In this document: one piece after another, positions 26,503 to 35,591 of the stretch
Position numbering within the stretch: position 1 is the stretch's first letter
Layout: the number at the start of each line of letters is the position of its first letter
DNA from: Thermogemmatispora sp042408735
GTDB taxonomy: Bacteria > Chloroflexota > Ktedonobacteria > Ktedonobacterales > Ktedonobacteraceae
Direction of reading: 5' to 3'
Length of the DNA stretch: 64,000 bases
Assembly (NCBI RefSeq): GCF_042408735.1
Contig: NZ_JBHOQV010000123.1
Span: forward strand, 1 to 64,000
The notes under the pieces: generated by a model
The model's database searches: none
The model's input: only the letters and a program-made list of their open reading frames with translations
What the model was told of the DNA's origin: nothing
Program-made: the position numbers and the translations under genes

Positions 26503-26811
26503 GTGCTCTCCGATGAGCTGCGTCAGGCACTGCTGACACATGGTATCGAGACCTCCGACGATGAGGTGGCCTTACGCCAGATCCTGGAAAGGTATGTTCC
26601 GACCTATACCTTGATCCGCCTGGCTCCCTGGCCTGCACGTCGCTGGAAATGTCGTTATCGTCTGTTGATGCGCGACCAGATCTACGATGCTCAGAGTGTC
26701 GCCGAGGCATATGCCCGGGGCCTGCTGGCCGTGCTTGAAGGTCGCTATCAGCCGGAGCCGGAGGCCGAGGGGCCAGTGACAACCCAGGAGGAAGCGGGCG
26801 AGACCAGCTGA
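26503..26811 (+). CDS. Hypothetical protein
   Basis: 102 residues, not recognised. It is predicted helical, with a basic aromatic middle (APWPARRWKCRYRLLMRDQIYDAQSVAEAYARGLLAVL) and an acidic disordered tail. GTG at 26503 follows GAAGGAAGGTGGC. It lies 83 bp after the DUF402 gene on the same strand and may share its transcript. Confidence 0.5.
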   Translation: MLSDELRQALLTHGIETSDDEVALRQILERYVPTYTLIRLAPWPARRWKCRYRLLMRDQIYDAQSVAEAYARGLLAVLEGRYQPEPEAEGPVTTQEEAGETS

Positions 26812-27237
26812 GGCTCTGGACCTGGTAGCTGGTCACCGGGCGCGGGGGGAAACAAACTGGCCAGCGCTGGTCGCGATCCGGTCTCTAACCTCGAAGGGCT
26901 GGTAAACGGCGAGAGGACTGTTCCCTGGCCGGGCTTTGCTCGTTTAAGAACAATGAGGGTACCTGGCCTCCGAGGCTCCCTGGTGGCCCTGTCGGGCTAC
27001 CGGATGCTCAATTGATCGGGCCTTATGTATACTGGTACTGGCGATAGCAGGAGCGCTGGAAGATTTAATCTGGCTCGCCTGCTGGCCGGATCAGGGTGAC
27101 GGCAGAGGGGCAGTGGTCCATCCTCGACTCCGGGGAAGCCGGATCTGACTGTCGCTGTTGCCTGAGCCCGACTCGATTGGTCAATCGATCGACCGACCGA
27201 CCAACTTACTGACCGACTGACGAAAGAGGTGTTCTGT
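26812..27237. other. Leader region of panD
   Basis: About 425 bp without a gene. A TATACT lies at about 27027-27032 with no matching -35. GACC-type tetranucleotide repeats lie at 27175-27222 directly before the panD ribosome site. Confidence 0.5.
27175..27222. repeat. Tetranucleotide repeat tract in the panD leader
   Basis: ATCGATCGACCGACCGACC followed by CTGACCGACTGACG just upstream of the ribosome site, similar to the tract upstream of the SDR gene (17495-17552) on that gene's sense strand. Confidence 0.6.
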
Positions 27238-27660
27238 ATGCAGCGCACGATGTGCAAATCGAAGATCCATCGCGCTACAGTCACTATGGCCGACCTCAAC
27301 TATGTCGGCAGCATTACTATTGATCAGGATCTCCTGGAGGCAGCAAACATCTATCCATATGAAAAGGTTCAGGTTGTCAATGTGACCAACGGTTCGCGCC
27401 TAGAGACCTATGCTATTCCTGGCGAGCGAGGCTCTGGGGTGATCTGCCTGAACGGCGCGGCTGCTCGTCTGAATGCTGTCGGCGATATCGTCATTGTAAT
27501 GAGCTACGCGCTCTTTAGCGAAGAAGAGATCCGCTCACTGAGACCGCGCATTGTCCTGGTCGACGAGAACAACCGTATCAGCGAGCTACGCGAAGTGCCC
27601 TTGATCGAATTGTTGCCCGAGGCGGCGGCCGAAGAAAGCTACGCCGAGGCCGCTCGTTGA
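27238..27660 (+). CDS. panD: Aspartate 1-decarboxylase precursor
   Basis: 140 residues. It converts L-aspartate to beta-alanine for pantothenate/CoA synthesis. The proenzyme cleaves itself between G24 and S25 (LNYVGSITID), leaving a pyruvoyl group at S25. The start MQRTMCKSKIHRATVT, ETYAIPGERGSGVICLNGAAA and GDIVIVMSYA match the family. ATG at 27238 is used because the conserved N-terminus begins there. The frame opens three codons earlier. AAAGAGGTG precedes it. It stands alone, with no other pantothenate genes beside it, though coaX is at 45.9 kb. Confidence 0.95.
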   Translation: MQRTMCKSKIHRATVTMADLNYVGSITIDQDLLEAANIYPYEKVQVVNVTNGSRLETYAIPGERGSGVICLNGAAARLNAVGDIVIVMSYALFSEEEIRSLRPRIVLVDENNRISELREVPLIELLPEAAAEESYAEAAR

Positions 27661-27667
27661 GCGCAGC

Positions 27668-27712
27668 GCAGTAATTCATTTCGTGTAACCGCCCGGTTAC
27701 ATGAATTACTGC
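27668..27712 (+). terminator. Long hairpin after panD
   Basis: Outer 12-bp stem GCAGTAATTCAT/ATGAATTACTGC and inner stem GTAACCG/CGGTTAC with a small bulge, eight bases after the stop. There is no T-run, so it may act in mRNA stability rather than termination. Confidence 0.45.
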
Positions 27713-27992
27713 TTATACCAAGCCTATCAAACGTTCGTGAGATTTCCCCCTCCTTTCGACAGACAATCCTCGCAGCCAGCCAGCTTCTTCCCCTCGTTGA
27801 GCCACCGCCTTTCCTTGCTGTTCCTCTCGCCGGCGTATCTGGTCTCTCCTCTCCTCGCTTATCGGCCTCTTTCTATCCACCCGTTGGCCGGCATCGTAGA
27901 GGCTGGCAGAGCTTGTCTTTTCTTCTCGCATGTCCCTATCGTAGCGTTTCAGGGGCAAAGCGCAGGGACTTTTCTGGGAACCGCCTGGTGGA

Positions 27993-28022
27993 TTGCACGC
28001 CTGGGCAGCGACATGCTATAGT
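27993..28022 (+). promoter_or_regulatory. recX promoter (probably giving a leaderless mRNA)
   Basis: TTGCAC (27993-27998), an 18-bp spacer, then an extended -10 TGCTATAGT (28014-28022). The recX ATG is seven bases downstream, at the expected start of transcription. Confidence 0.55.
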
Positions 28023-28028
28023 AGATCC

Positions 28029-28703
28029 ATGCAGATTACAGCAATAGAGCCACAGGCGAACAAAAGCGAGCAAGTGAACCTCTTTGTCGACGGCCAGCGT
28101 TTACTGACTGTCAGTGCCCTGGTGGTCGAGCGTCTGGGTCTGGTCGTTGGTCAGGAGCTAAATGCCGAGCAGTTAGCCCAGCTTCGGCGGGAAGCCGCTG
28201 TGCAGCAGGCCCTTGATCGCGCCTTAAACTATCTCTCTTTTCGTCCGCGCAGCCGTCAGGAGGTGCACCACTATCTGCGACGGAGGGGGACTGCTCCCGA
28301 GCTGATCGAGGCGGTGCTGGAGCGGCTCACCGAGCTGGGCCTGGTCGACGATCGGGCTTTTGCCACTTTCTGGGTGGAATCGCGCGAGCGTTTTCACCCA
28401 GAAGGTGCTCAGGCTTTGCGTAGCGAGCTGCGTGCCCGAGGAGTGGCGCCCGAGATCGCGGCTGAAGTGGTGAGCCAGGGGGACGATGAGGAGCGCGCAT
28501 TGCGTGCCGGGCGCAAGAAAGTGCAGGCGCTGATGCGCGGCGGGGCGGGCAAGAACTATGAGGCTTTTCGCAATCAGTTAGGGGCTTTTCTCCTGCGACG
28601 TGGCTTCAGCTATGAAACGGCCAAGCGGGTTGTCCGCCTGCTCTGGCATGAGGCTCGTGCCAGTGCCGCGGACACCGATCCCGCTGATGAGCCTATGGAC
28701 TAG
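28029..28703 (+). CDS. recX: Recombination regulator RecX
   Basis: 224 residues, made of RecX three-helix repeats. It binds RecA filaments and modulates recombination and SOS. Family marks are ALNYLSFRPRSRQEVHHYLRRRG, VLERLTELGLVDDRAFATFWVESR and GVAPEIAAEVV, with a C-terminal repeat FLLRRGFSYETAKRVVRLLW. ATG at 28029 is chosen since the -10 box ends only seven bases before it and no ribosome site exists. recA is not in the window. Its last 11 bp overlap the end of the convergent kinase gene. Confidence 0.93.
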   Translation: MQITAIEPQANKSEQVNLFVDGQRLLTVSALVVERLGLVVGQELNAEQLAQLRREAAVQQALDRALNYLSFRPRSRQEVHHYLRRRGTAPELIEAVLERLTELGLVDDRAFATFWVESRERFHPEGAQALRSELRARGVAPEIAAEVVSQGDDEERALRAGRKKVQALMRGGAGKNYEAFRNQLGAFLLRRGFSYETAKRVVRLLWHEARASAADTDPADEPMD

Positions 28704-30897
28704 CAGAAGCTGTGGCGCTTCTGGTCGGTGAGGCCGGAGCTGTCGCTGTTGTGGAGCTAGCACCGCTTGCTGAGGGTAACTGCACGCTCGGCAAGTTGGT
28801 AGGGTTCACCGGGATAATCTGGATACGCTGCGGATCGTCGGGCAGCACATCGTTGCTGCCTCCAGCCAGGTGAATACCGATCGAGGCCGGATCAACTCCT
28901 GGCTGCTTCTGCAGGTAGGTGCGCGCCTGACTGACCTTCAGACCTTTGATGTGGCTCTTCATGCTCTCCAACTCATCTTGGGAGAAGAGGTACTGGGCTA
29001 AAGCCGCGGCTGGTACCTTCAGCGTCGCGGTCCCTTGATTGTCAACGCTCTGCACGTTGACCTTGCCGATCTGGGTCGTCTTCAGTTGAGCATGAGCCCC
29101 AAGCTGCTGCTGGGCCTGCTGGCCCAAGAGTTGCAGCACGAGCGAGCGCACATCTCCCAGGAGAAAGTACTCGACGCTGCCCTGCTCGGTGAGTGTGACT
29201 GTCACCGTGCTGCTTTCGACTCCGATCGGTGGCTCGGTCTTCTCGTCGACGTCCGAGAAGACGATGTCGCCCACCTGTTGGGCGTTTTGTTGGTGGAGCT
29301 GGCGCTGCAGGTCTTGCGAGATCTGATTGACCAGGATCTGCTTAGCCTGGTTAGCCAGTCTGATCTGATCGACGATGTCGACCGACTGCTTGCAGTCGAG
29401 GATCAGCAGGGTGCACTTACGGCCTGTGGTCGCTCCCTGCTGAGAGAGAGTCTTGCTCTCGCTCAGCACGCGGGCTGGAATGGTCTTGCTAGCCGTATCG
29501 ACCTGCTTGACCTTGAGGCTAGCGGTGATCGTAAAGACCTGAGAGAGCGTGGCGGTGCGGGGAGAGATGTTAATGGAGGCGCTCGCCAGGCCGGGAGCCT
29601 CCAGGAAGAGCAGACCGCCAATGAGCAAGAGCACCAGGGCAATCGTCACAAAGATCAGGGCCAGCAAGGGATTCTTGCGCCCGCGAGGGGGACGACCGCC
29701 GGACCTCCGGCCGGGACCGCCGGAGCTGCTGAGAACATCGCGCCCCAGATCCATCGTCGGCGCATCGTAGTCTTCTCGCGCGAAGCCGCCCTGTCCTGAA
29801 AGGGAAATCGGCGGTCGTCCTGTGGGAGACTGCGGTGGCCGCGCAGGGGGAACGTAGGGAGACTGCTCGGGGGCATCTTCGGAACGCTGCAAGGTCATCA
29901 CCTCAGGAGGAGTGTGGTCCGACAAGGCCGATGGCCGGGAAGCTGCGCCTTGGTTAGCTGATCGGCTGGTGGCGGCTGGCTGGCGTGGGCCAGGTTGGAC
30001 AGCTACATGTTGAGCCGATGAGGAGCGCTCGCTCTCTTCGACAACCGCTCCGATGGCTCGGTAGGCTTGCTCGAAGGCGGCCAGCAGCTCCTCTGCGCTG
30101 CCGAAACGCTCCTTGGGGCGCTCTGCGATCGCCCGTAGCACAACGCGGGCCAGCGGCTCAGGAAGGCGCCTGCGAGGCTGCTCCTGAGAAGGAAGCTGGC
30201 CGGTGAGCATCTGATAAAGAATCACGCCCAGAGAATAAATATCGTTACTGACGGCTGCAACGCCCTGCAGGCGCTCGGGTGCCATATAGGCCAGTGTGCC
30301 TACCTCGTTGCCAGGCAGAGTCAAAGGCGCCTCGGCGTGCTGCCCCTGGATAGTGGCGATGCCAAAATCGATGAGGCGCACGTAGACCTTTCCATCAGAG
30401 CTGCGGTCCAGCAGCACGTTGCTGGGCTTGAGGTCGCGGTGAATGACGCCCCGGCGATGAATATAGGCCACGGCTTGCACCAGAGCGGTGAACAGCCTGT
30501 AGACCTCGGGTAGGGGGAGGGGACCACGCTGGAGGCGTTGAGCCAGCGTGCCCCCCTCGATGTAGGGAGTGACAAAGAACAGTCGCCCCTGCTCTTCGCC
30601 GAACTCGATCAGCGAGAGAATATGCTCATGCTTCAGATGGGCGTTGACCTCGGCCTCGCGCAGGAAGCGCTGACGAGCGATCGGATCGTGCACCAGGTCA
30701 GAGCGCATGATCTTGATCGCAACCTCACGGCCGAAGGCGGTGCGCTGGCGGGCCAGGTAGACCTCACCCATGCCGCCCACGTCAATACGGCGCACTAGCT
30801 CGTAGTTACCGAAGCGCCGTCGATTACCATTGCTTTGTTGGCTCCTCTGAGCATTGTTCTCCGGCTCTGGCATAGGAAGACCAAGTTGCTCCCTCAT
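28693..30897 (-). CDS. Membrane Ser/Thr protein kinase with an outside baseplate-J-like domain
   Basis: 734 residues. A cytoplasmic Hanks-type kinase domain spans about residues 31-290: glycine loop DVGGMGEVY, K62 in VAIK, HRDLKPSNVLL (D155) and IDFG (D177), so it should be active. A Pro/Ser-rich linker and one membrane helix (LLALIFVTIALVLLLIGGLL) lead to an extracellular part of about 270 residues. That part resembles the baseplate-J-like ectodomains of Chloroflexota (NISPRTATLSQVFTITASL, KTIPARVL). A low-complexity tail ends the protein. ATG at 30897 has AGGGG nine bases upstream. A minus-strand TATAAT at 31057-31062 overlaps the prsW-like stop codon. Confidence 0.88.
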   Translation of the reverse strand: MREQLGLPMPEPENNAQRSQQSNGNRRRFGNYELVRRIDVGGMGEVYLARQRTAFGREVAIKIMRSDLVHDPIARQRFLREAEVNAHLKHEHILSLIEFGEEQGRLFFVTPYIEGGTLAQRLQRGPLPLPEVYRLFTALVQAVAYIHRRGVIHRDLKPSNVLLDRSSDGKVYVRLIDFGIATIQGQHAEAPLTLPGNEVGTLAYMAPERLQGVAAVSNDIYSLGVILYQMLTGQLPSQEQPRRRLPEPLARVVLRAIAERPKERFGSAEELLAAFEQAYRAIGAVVEESERSSSAQHVAVQPGPRQPAATSRSANQGAASRPSALSDHTPPEVMTLQRSEDAPEQSPYVPPARPPQSPTGRPPISLSGQGGFAREDYDAPTMDLGRDVLSSSGGPGRRSGGRPPRGRKNPLLALIFVTIALVLLLIGGLLFLEAPGLASASINISPRTATLSQVFTITASLKVKQVDTASKTIPARVLSESKTLSQQGATTGRKCTLLILDCKQSVDIVDQIRLANQAKQILVNQISQDLQRQLHQQNAQQVGDIVFSDVDEKTEPPIGVESSTVTVTLTEQGSVEYFLLGDVRSLVLQLLGQQAQQQLGAHAQLKTTQIGKVNVQSVDNQGTATLKVPAAALAQYLFSQDELESMKSHIKGLKVSQARTYLQKQPGVDPASIGIHLAGGSNDVLPDDPQRIQIIPVNPTNLPSVQLPSASGASSTTATAPASPTRSATASASP

Positions 30898-31057
30898 CTC
30901 CCAATCCCCTGACCGCCTCTCTCTGCTTAGCAACAGAGAGACATGCATCCAACCAGGATGAACAGCAAAGATGAACAGCAAACAGGAATATGGCAGAGAT
31001 CGTTACGCATCGCTCGCCGCTCCGTGAGGATGGCTACGATGCCTGTCTCTGCCGGTA

Positions 31058-32860
31058 TTATACCCCGATCGCTACCGCTCGCCCACTGGTAGAAGCTCCT
31101 CCATCTTCAGCGGGAGCCGGCGTTGCCTCCTGGTAATGGGCGCGCAGCCAGCGCACGATCAGAACGAAAAGTACCAGGAAGATGATCGTCAGCAAGATGA
31201 TTAGCAGCTCATCGATCCCAAAGCTCATAGGGCCAAGGTTGAGCTGCCAGCTCTCAAGTGTCGGTCCCACGGGGGCCGGTAGCAGAGTAAGCGAGCCGCA
31301 AGCGTTCCAGAGCGCGTGCTGTAGGACTGCGTACAGCCAGCAGGCAAAACCGAGCAGAAAGCGCCGCTGCCTGGTGCGGACCAGGTAGTACCAGCCCAGG
31401 GCCACCATACCGGCGCCCAGGCCGTGAAGCAGCCCTGCCCCCGAGCGGACTAGCGCCACGTGAGCCCAGTTGCTGTAGCCCATGCTGATGTAGCCAATGG
31501 TTTCAACCAGGTCGAAGCCAATACCTGCGCTCATCCCCAGAATGAAGGCCTCGATCCCGCTGGTGAAACGCCCGCTTAGCAGCGCGACCCCCAGCGGCTT
31601 GACAGTCTCTTCGATGAGCGGCGCCACTACTATGGCCAGAATCAAGAGAAAGGTTCTCTGCCCCGTCTGATAGCTGGGATTCGACGGATCGTTCAAAAAG
31701 GCCGGGTTAAGATTGCTGCCTGCCGCAATGAGCAGCGTGGCGGATAGCTCGAGCAGCGAAGCCAGAAGAATGCCAAGGGTTGCCCCACTGGTGAGAGCCA
31801 GGGTAAAGCGTCGCCAACTGGTCGACCAGCGCGCCTGACGTAGCAGGCGCAGGCCCAGGGTGAAAAGAGTAAGAGCCGGAAGGATGGCCGTCAGCAAGAT
31901 CAGGATGGTGGTCAGCAGCAAGAAGCTGTCTGCCTGCTGGGTAGCCTGTAGAATCAGCCCAATGGCGAGCGTGATCAGGTAGCCGATCAGAAAGATCCAG
32001 AACGGGGGCATCTTCAGAATACGGCTCGGCTTCCCCATCAACGAGCGAATGCTGTGGTAGAGGCAGAAGCTGCCACCAATCAGACCGGCGCTGGTATATA
32101 CCAGAGTCTGCACCGTCAGGGGGTAGAAAGTGCTCGTCGAGCGCCCAGAGACGGAGAGCAACAAGGCGAAGCTGGCCAGGATCAGCAGGACAAGGCCAGT
32201 CAGCAGAGCGAGAGCCGAACCGACGATGCCGACAATGCCCAGCACCATCTGGTAGTTATCTCGCGGACGCTGGGGTGCAGCGGCGAGACCTGGCTGCCAG
32301 TAAAAGGGATAACCTGGCCATGCCGGCCAGTTTGGGTAACCGGGATAACCAGGGTAGCCGGTGTAACCAGGGTAACCAGGGTAGCCAGGGTAGCCGGTGT
32401 AACCAGGATAGCCGATGTAGCCAGGATAGCCAGGGTAGGGAGGCTGAGCCGGATGCCAGGCACCTGGCCAGCTCGCTCCTCCGCTCTGACCGGCGTATGG
32501 CGGGTAACCAGGGTAGGAAGAGGAGGCGGGTGGTCTCACAGAAGCCGGAGGGAAAGCAAAGCCTGAAGACGCTGGCACCGGTGGCGCTCCTGGCGACTGA
32601 GGCCAGGCAGGCCCGCCTGCTCCCGCGGCTCCAGCGGCTGGCAAGCCCGCCTGGATAGGCGGCAGAGCCGCTGGCGGAGAGGGAGAGGGCCGGCTCACCT
32701 CCGCCAGCGGCTCTGCTCTCTCCTCTAGAGGTTTGGCCTCCCTCTGTGCCTCCTGAGAAGCCTGCTGAGGCGCTCTCGGATCCTCCTGCAGGGACGGGTG
32801 CTTTGGCTGAGTCGGCGTCTCCTCGGACGCCTGTGCGATTTTCTCGTATTCTGAACTCAC
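31058..32860 (-). CDS. PrsW-family intramembrane metalloprotease with a PGY-repeat N-terminus
   Basis: About 600 residues. A disordered Pro-rich N-terminus contains tandem YPGYPGY/TGYPGY units. It is followed by about ten membrane helices. The PrsW motifs are visible: ETVK in APLIEETVKPLGV, EAFILGMSAGIGFDLVETIGY, a histidine in LLHGLGAGMVALG and another in LQHALWNACG. PrsW proteases cut anti-sigma factors within the membrane. No anti-sigma gene is nearby. The start is uncertain: GTG at 32860 behind GGAAAAGG is preferred. An upstream GTG at 32917 would add AT-rich codons and has no ribosome site. Confidence 0.8.
   Translation of the reverse strand: MSSEYEKIAQASEETPTQPKHPSLQEDPRAPQQASQEAQREAKPLEERAEPLAEVSRPSPSPPAALPPIQAGLPAAGAAGAGGPAWPQSPGAPPVPASSGFAFPPASVRPPASSSYPGYPPYAGQSGGASWPGAWHPAQPPYPGYPGYIGYPGYTGYPGYPGYPGYTGYPGYPGYPNWPAWPGYPFYWQPGLAAAPQRPRDNYQMVLGIVGIVGSALALLTGLVLLILASFALLLSVSGRSTSTFYPLTVQTLVYTSAGLIGGSFCLYHSIRSLMGKPSRILKMPPFWIFLIGYLITLAIGLILQATQQADSFLLLTTILILLTAILPALTLFTLGLRLLRQARWSTSWRRFTLALTSGATLGILLASLLELSATLLIAAGSNLNPAFLNDPSNPSYQTGQRTFLLILAIVVAPLIEETVKPLGVALLSGRFTSGIEAFILGMSAGIGFDLVETIGYISMGYSNWAHVALVRSGAGLLHGLGAGMVALGWYYLVRTRQRRFLLGFACWLYAVLQHALWNACGSLTLLPAPVGPTLESWQLNLGPMSFGIDELLIILLTIIFLVLFVLIVRWLRAHYQEATPAPAEDGGASTSGRAVAIGV
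32326..32450. repeat. Minisatellite encoding PGY repeats
   Basis: Tandem 9-bp-type units such as CCAGGGTAA and CCAGGGTAG, read on the minus strand as Tyr-Pro-Gly repeats in the PrsW-like protein. Confidence 0.8.
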
Positions 32861-33000
32861 TGTCAATAAGCCTTTTCCAGTACCTTCTACTGTTGAACGA
32901 TTGATTACAAGACTCACTCAAAGCATATGACAGGTGACGAAAAATGTGAAGAGCCAAAATCTGGTATTCCTGCCGGAAAGGAGCACATCTTGCCCTCTGG

Positions 33001-33717
33001 CTAGATTCGGCCCTGTTCCTGAGCGACTGCGCTCAGATGGTTGCGCACCTCCCATAGTTCGGGATAGAACACATCATGAATAGTACGTTCGAGCAGAGAA
33101 AGAGGTGTGCCGCCGGTGCCGGTCGTCGCCGCGCCGATCATGCGCTCGGCCAGCTTATAATGCCGGAAGCGGAAGGTCTGCATCACCTCGTCGTAATCGA
33201 TGAGTGCCTCAGCAAAGGCATGGAACAAGGGATAGCGCTCGGCTTCCAGGTAGACATCGCTGAGCGAAGCCCCGGCGGCGGTCAGCAAGGCCCGGAAATC
33301 ATCCCACAGCGGCGGAGACAGGCGCAGCAGCTCGCGGTAACCGGGCGAGTCGCTGCCCGCTCCGCCAGCCAGCAACTGGCGAAAAGCGTGGAAGTCCCAG
33401 GGCGACATTGTCTCCAGCATGCGCATATTCTCCAGCAGCAGATACTGGATGCGGATCACGCGCTGCAGCAAACGCAGAGCCTCGCTGACCTTGGCCTCCT
33501 TCAGCAGGCGGCTAATGCTACGCAGCTCGAAAGCTGTCTCCTTCCACCACAGTTCAAAGACCTGATGAACGATCTGGAATTGCAGTTCATCGTGGTGTTT
33601 CAGCTCCTCTTCTGGCTTCTGTAGGGAGAGCAGTTCACTGAGCCGCAGATAGCGTGCATAGACGCTCTCGCCGCGCCCAAGGCGACGCACCTCAAGATTG
33701 CCAGATCGCTGGCTCAT
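33001..33717 (-). CDS. kynA: Tryptophan 2,3-dioxygenase family protein
   Basis: 238 residues. It opens the indole ring of tryptophan to N-formylkynurenine with a haem iron. The substrate-pocket segment YLRLSELLSLQ...HHDELQFQIVHQVFELWWKE and the C-terminal haem-ligand region FRFRHYKLAERMIGAATTGTGGTPL with FYPELWEVRN match the family. It is somewhat shorter than the typical 270-280 residues. kynU or kynB partners are not adjacent, so the pathway context is missing. ATG at 33717 has AAGGAGGTTG just upstream. Confidence 0.9.
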   Translation of the reverse strand: MSQRSGNLEVRRLGRGESVYARYLRLSELLSLQKPEEELKHHDELQFQIVHQVFELWWKETAFELRSISRLLKEAKVSEALRLLQRVIRIQYLLLENMRMLETMSPWDFHAFRQLLAGGAGSDSPGYRELLRLSPPLWDDFRALLTAAGASLSDVYLEAERYPLFHAFAEALIDYDEVMQTFRFRHYKLAERMIGAATTGTGGTPLSLLERTIHDVFYPELWEVRNHLSAVAQEQGRI

Positions 33718-33957
33718 CGTAGCAACCTCCTTCGCTGGAACGTGTGGGCGGCGCCAATGCCGTCCCTCTCCTTTTTACTTATTCGTTAGACGGAGACAGT
33801 TGTCATAATAAGAAGGATACCATTTCTAGCGAAAGAGTGCCCTGTCTCAGAGAGCCGGCCTGAGTGGGAGAGGGAGAGAGAAGGCCGAGGCGACGGTCCA
33901 GGCTGAGCTAGAAGGTAGCTGGGAGGGAGAAAGAGAACCTGTCTTGTCAGGAGGCTA

Positions 33958-33966
33958 TGGTATAAT
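33958..33966 (+). promoter_or_regulatory. Extended -10 promoter of cmk-plsC
   Basis: Perfect TATAAT with TGG before it, 43 bp upstream of the cmk ATG. Confidence 0.55.
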
Positions 33967-34009
33967 CTTAGCGATATTTGCAAGCCGATCGGAAAGGCCT
34001 GGAAACCAC

Positions 34010-34693
34010 ATGGTGCAGGCGGAACGCATTGCCATCGATGGGCCAGCGGGCGCGGGCAAGAGCACAGTAGGCGAGCGCCTGGCGCGCTGTCTGGGCTATC
34101 TCTATATTGACACAGGGGCTATGTATCGGGCCTTGACCTGGCTGGCCCTCCAGCGAGGAATTGACCCACGTGACGGGGCGGCCCTCGGGCGCCTGGCCCG
34201 CGAGGCCAGCATTATCATCGGCCATCCCCATATTGAGGACGGGCGCCAGTACACAGTGACCGTCAACGGCGAAGACGTCACCTGGGCCATTCGGAGTCCC
34301 GAAGTGACCCGGACCGTCTCGCTGGTCTCTTCCCATCCTGAAGTCCGCAGGGTCTTGATCGAGGCTCAGCGCGCACTGGCCCGCGCGGGCCGCGTTGTCA
34401 TGGTTGGGCGCGACATCGGGGCCGTCGTCCTGCCCGATGCCGAACTCAAGATCTATCTGACGGCCAGCCTGGAGGAGCGCGGGCGCCGACGCTATGCCGA
34501 GCTGCTGGAGCGTTTGGGCCAGGATCACCCAGCTCTCCCCTCCTTTGAGGAAGTGCTCGCCGACATTCGGCGCCGCGACGAAATCGATCGTGATAACATG
34601 CAGCCGGCGCCCGACGCCGTCGTCATCGACACCGACCATCTCAGCGTAGCGCAAGTCCTGGAACGCATCTGTCACTTTCGGGGAAAGCAATGA
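34010..34693 (+). CDS. cmk: Cytidylate kinase
   Basis: 227 residues. It phosphorylates CMP and dCMP. The P-loop is IAIDGPAGAGKSTVGERLA near the N-terminus. YIDTGAMYRALTWLALQRG, the NMP-binding insert, VMVGRDIGAVVLPDAELKIYLTAS and RRDEIDRDNMQPAPDAVVIDT are all canonical. ATG at 34010 follows GGAAAGG. The frame opens 22 codons further upstream across the -10 box. The stop overlaps the plsC start (ATGA), so the two are translationally coupled. Confidence 0.96.
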   Translation: MVQAERIAIDGPAGAGKSTVGERLARCLGYLYIDTGAMYRALTWLALQRGIDPRDGAALGRLAREASIIIGHPHIEDGRQYTVTVNGEDVTWAIRSPEVTRTVSLVSSHPEVRRVLIEAQRALARAGRVVMVGRDIGAVVLPDAELKIYLTASLEERGRRRYAELLERLGQDHPALPSFEEVLADIRRRDEIDRDNMQPAPDAVVIDTDHLSVAQVLERICHFRGKQ

Positions 34694-35487
34694 AACAAGA
34701 AGTCAGCCTCTCCGCCGAACAAGGGCAGCCGGAGAAGCCAGAGAGCCGGCAACAGGCGAAGCGCGCGGCCTCCAGTCGCCGCCAAAAGGACCTCTATCAG
34801 CCTTACGAGACGCCGACCCTTATCTATGAGATCCTGCGCATCCTGGCCGTGCTCCTGCTGGCTGTGATCGCGCGCATGCGTCCCCGCGGTCGCCACCACA
34901 TTCCGCGTCAGGGACCTTATATTGTGGCCTCTAACCATCTGGCCTGGACCGACATCCCGCTTATCCCCATCTATTTGCCTCAGAAGGTCGTCTACATGGC
35001 CAAAGAGGAAGTCTTTCAGGGCCGCCTGCACTGGCTGGCGCGCTTCCTGGGGGCCTTCCCCGTGCGCCGCGGCGAGGGGGATCGCCAGGCTCTGCGGGCG
35101 GCAGAGACCGTCCTCAAAGCCGGTCGGGTCCTGGTGATCTTCCCCGAGGGAACACGGAGTCGCAGCCGCACGCTGGCCCGCGCCCATGCCGGCCTGGGCA
35201 TGATCGCCCTGCGCAGCGGCGTGCCTGTCTTGCCGGTGGCGATCTGGGGAAGCGAGGACCTCTTTAAAAAGTTCCGCCCCGAGATTCACATTGTCTACGG
35301 CGAGCCACTGCTTTTCAAGCCGCAAGGTCCCAAAATCACGCGCGAGGAGATCGAAGAGGCAACGGAGCGCGTCATGCGCAGTATTGCTGCCCTCTTGCCA
35401 CCTTCCTACCGCGGCGTCTATGCCACCTCCCTTCCCTCCTCCGGGGAGGAGAAGGCCCCAGCGGCTGGGCCTGTCGGTGATCAGTAG
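34690..35487 (+). CDS. plsC: 1-acyl-sn-glycerol-3-phosphate acyltransferase
   Basis: 265 residues. It acylates lysophosphatidic acid to phosphatidic acid at the membrane. The catalytic NHLAWTDIPL (H-x4-D type), YMAKEEVFQG, FLGAFPVRRGEGD and the phosphate-binding FPEGTRSR are present. A membrane helix (ILRILAVLLLAVIARM) precedes the domain. The basic N-terminus (KRAASSRRQKD) is probably cytoplasmic. The ATGA overlap with cmk is a common bacterial arrangement. Confidence 0.94.
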   Translation: MKQEVSLSAEQGQPEKPESRQQAKRAASSRRQKDLYQPYETPTLIYEILRILAVLLLAVIARMRPRGRHHIPRQGPYIVASNHLAWTDIPLIPIYLPQKVVYMAKEEVFQGRLHWLARFLGAFPVRRGEGDRQALRAAETVLKAGRVLVIFPEGTRSRSRTLARAHAGLGMIALRSGVPVLPVAIWGSEDLFKKFRPEIHIVYGEPLLFKPQGPKITREEIEEATERVMRSIAALLPPSYRGVYATSLPSSGEEKAPAAGPVGDQ

Positions 35488-35514
35488 CAGGCAAGGAGAC
35501 TCAAGCCCGCTCTT

Positions 35515-35559
35515 CAGATCGCTGCCTGACGTACGGACTGGTTGCCAGGCGGCGATCTG
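35515..35559. terminator. Bidirectional hairpin between plsC and the glycosyltransferase
   Basis: Convergent gene ends share an inverted repeat: CAGATCGC/GCGATCTG plus an inner GCCTG/CAGGC. There is no T-run on either side. Confidence 0.4.
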
Positions 35560-35591
35560 AGCTAGAGGGCGACAGAAGTGACCAGCCTGAC

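Noticed and set aside
32326..32450. CRISPR-like array
   Set aside because: The repeats are contiguous 9-bp units inside a coding region, without unique spacers.
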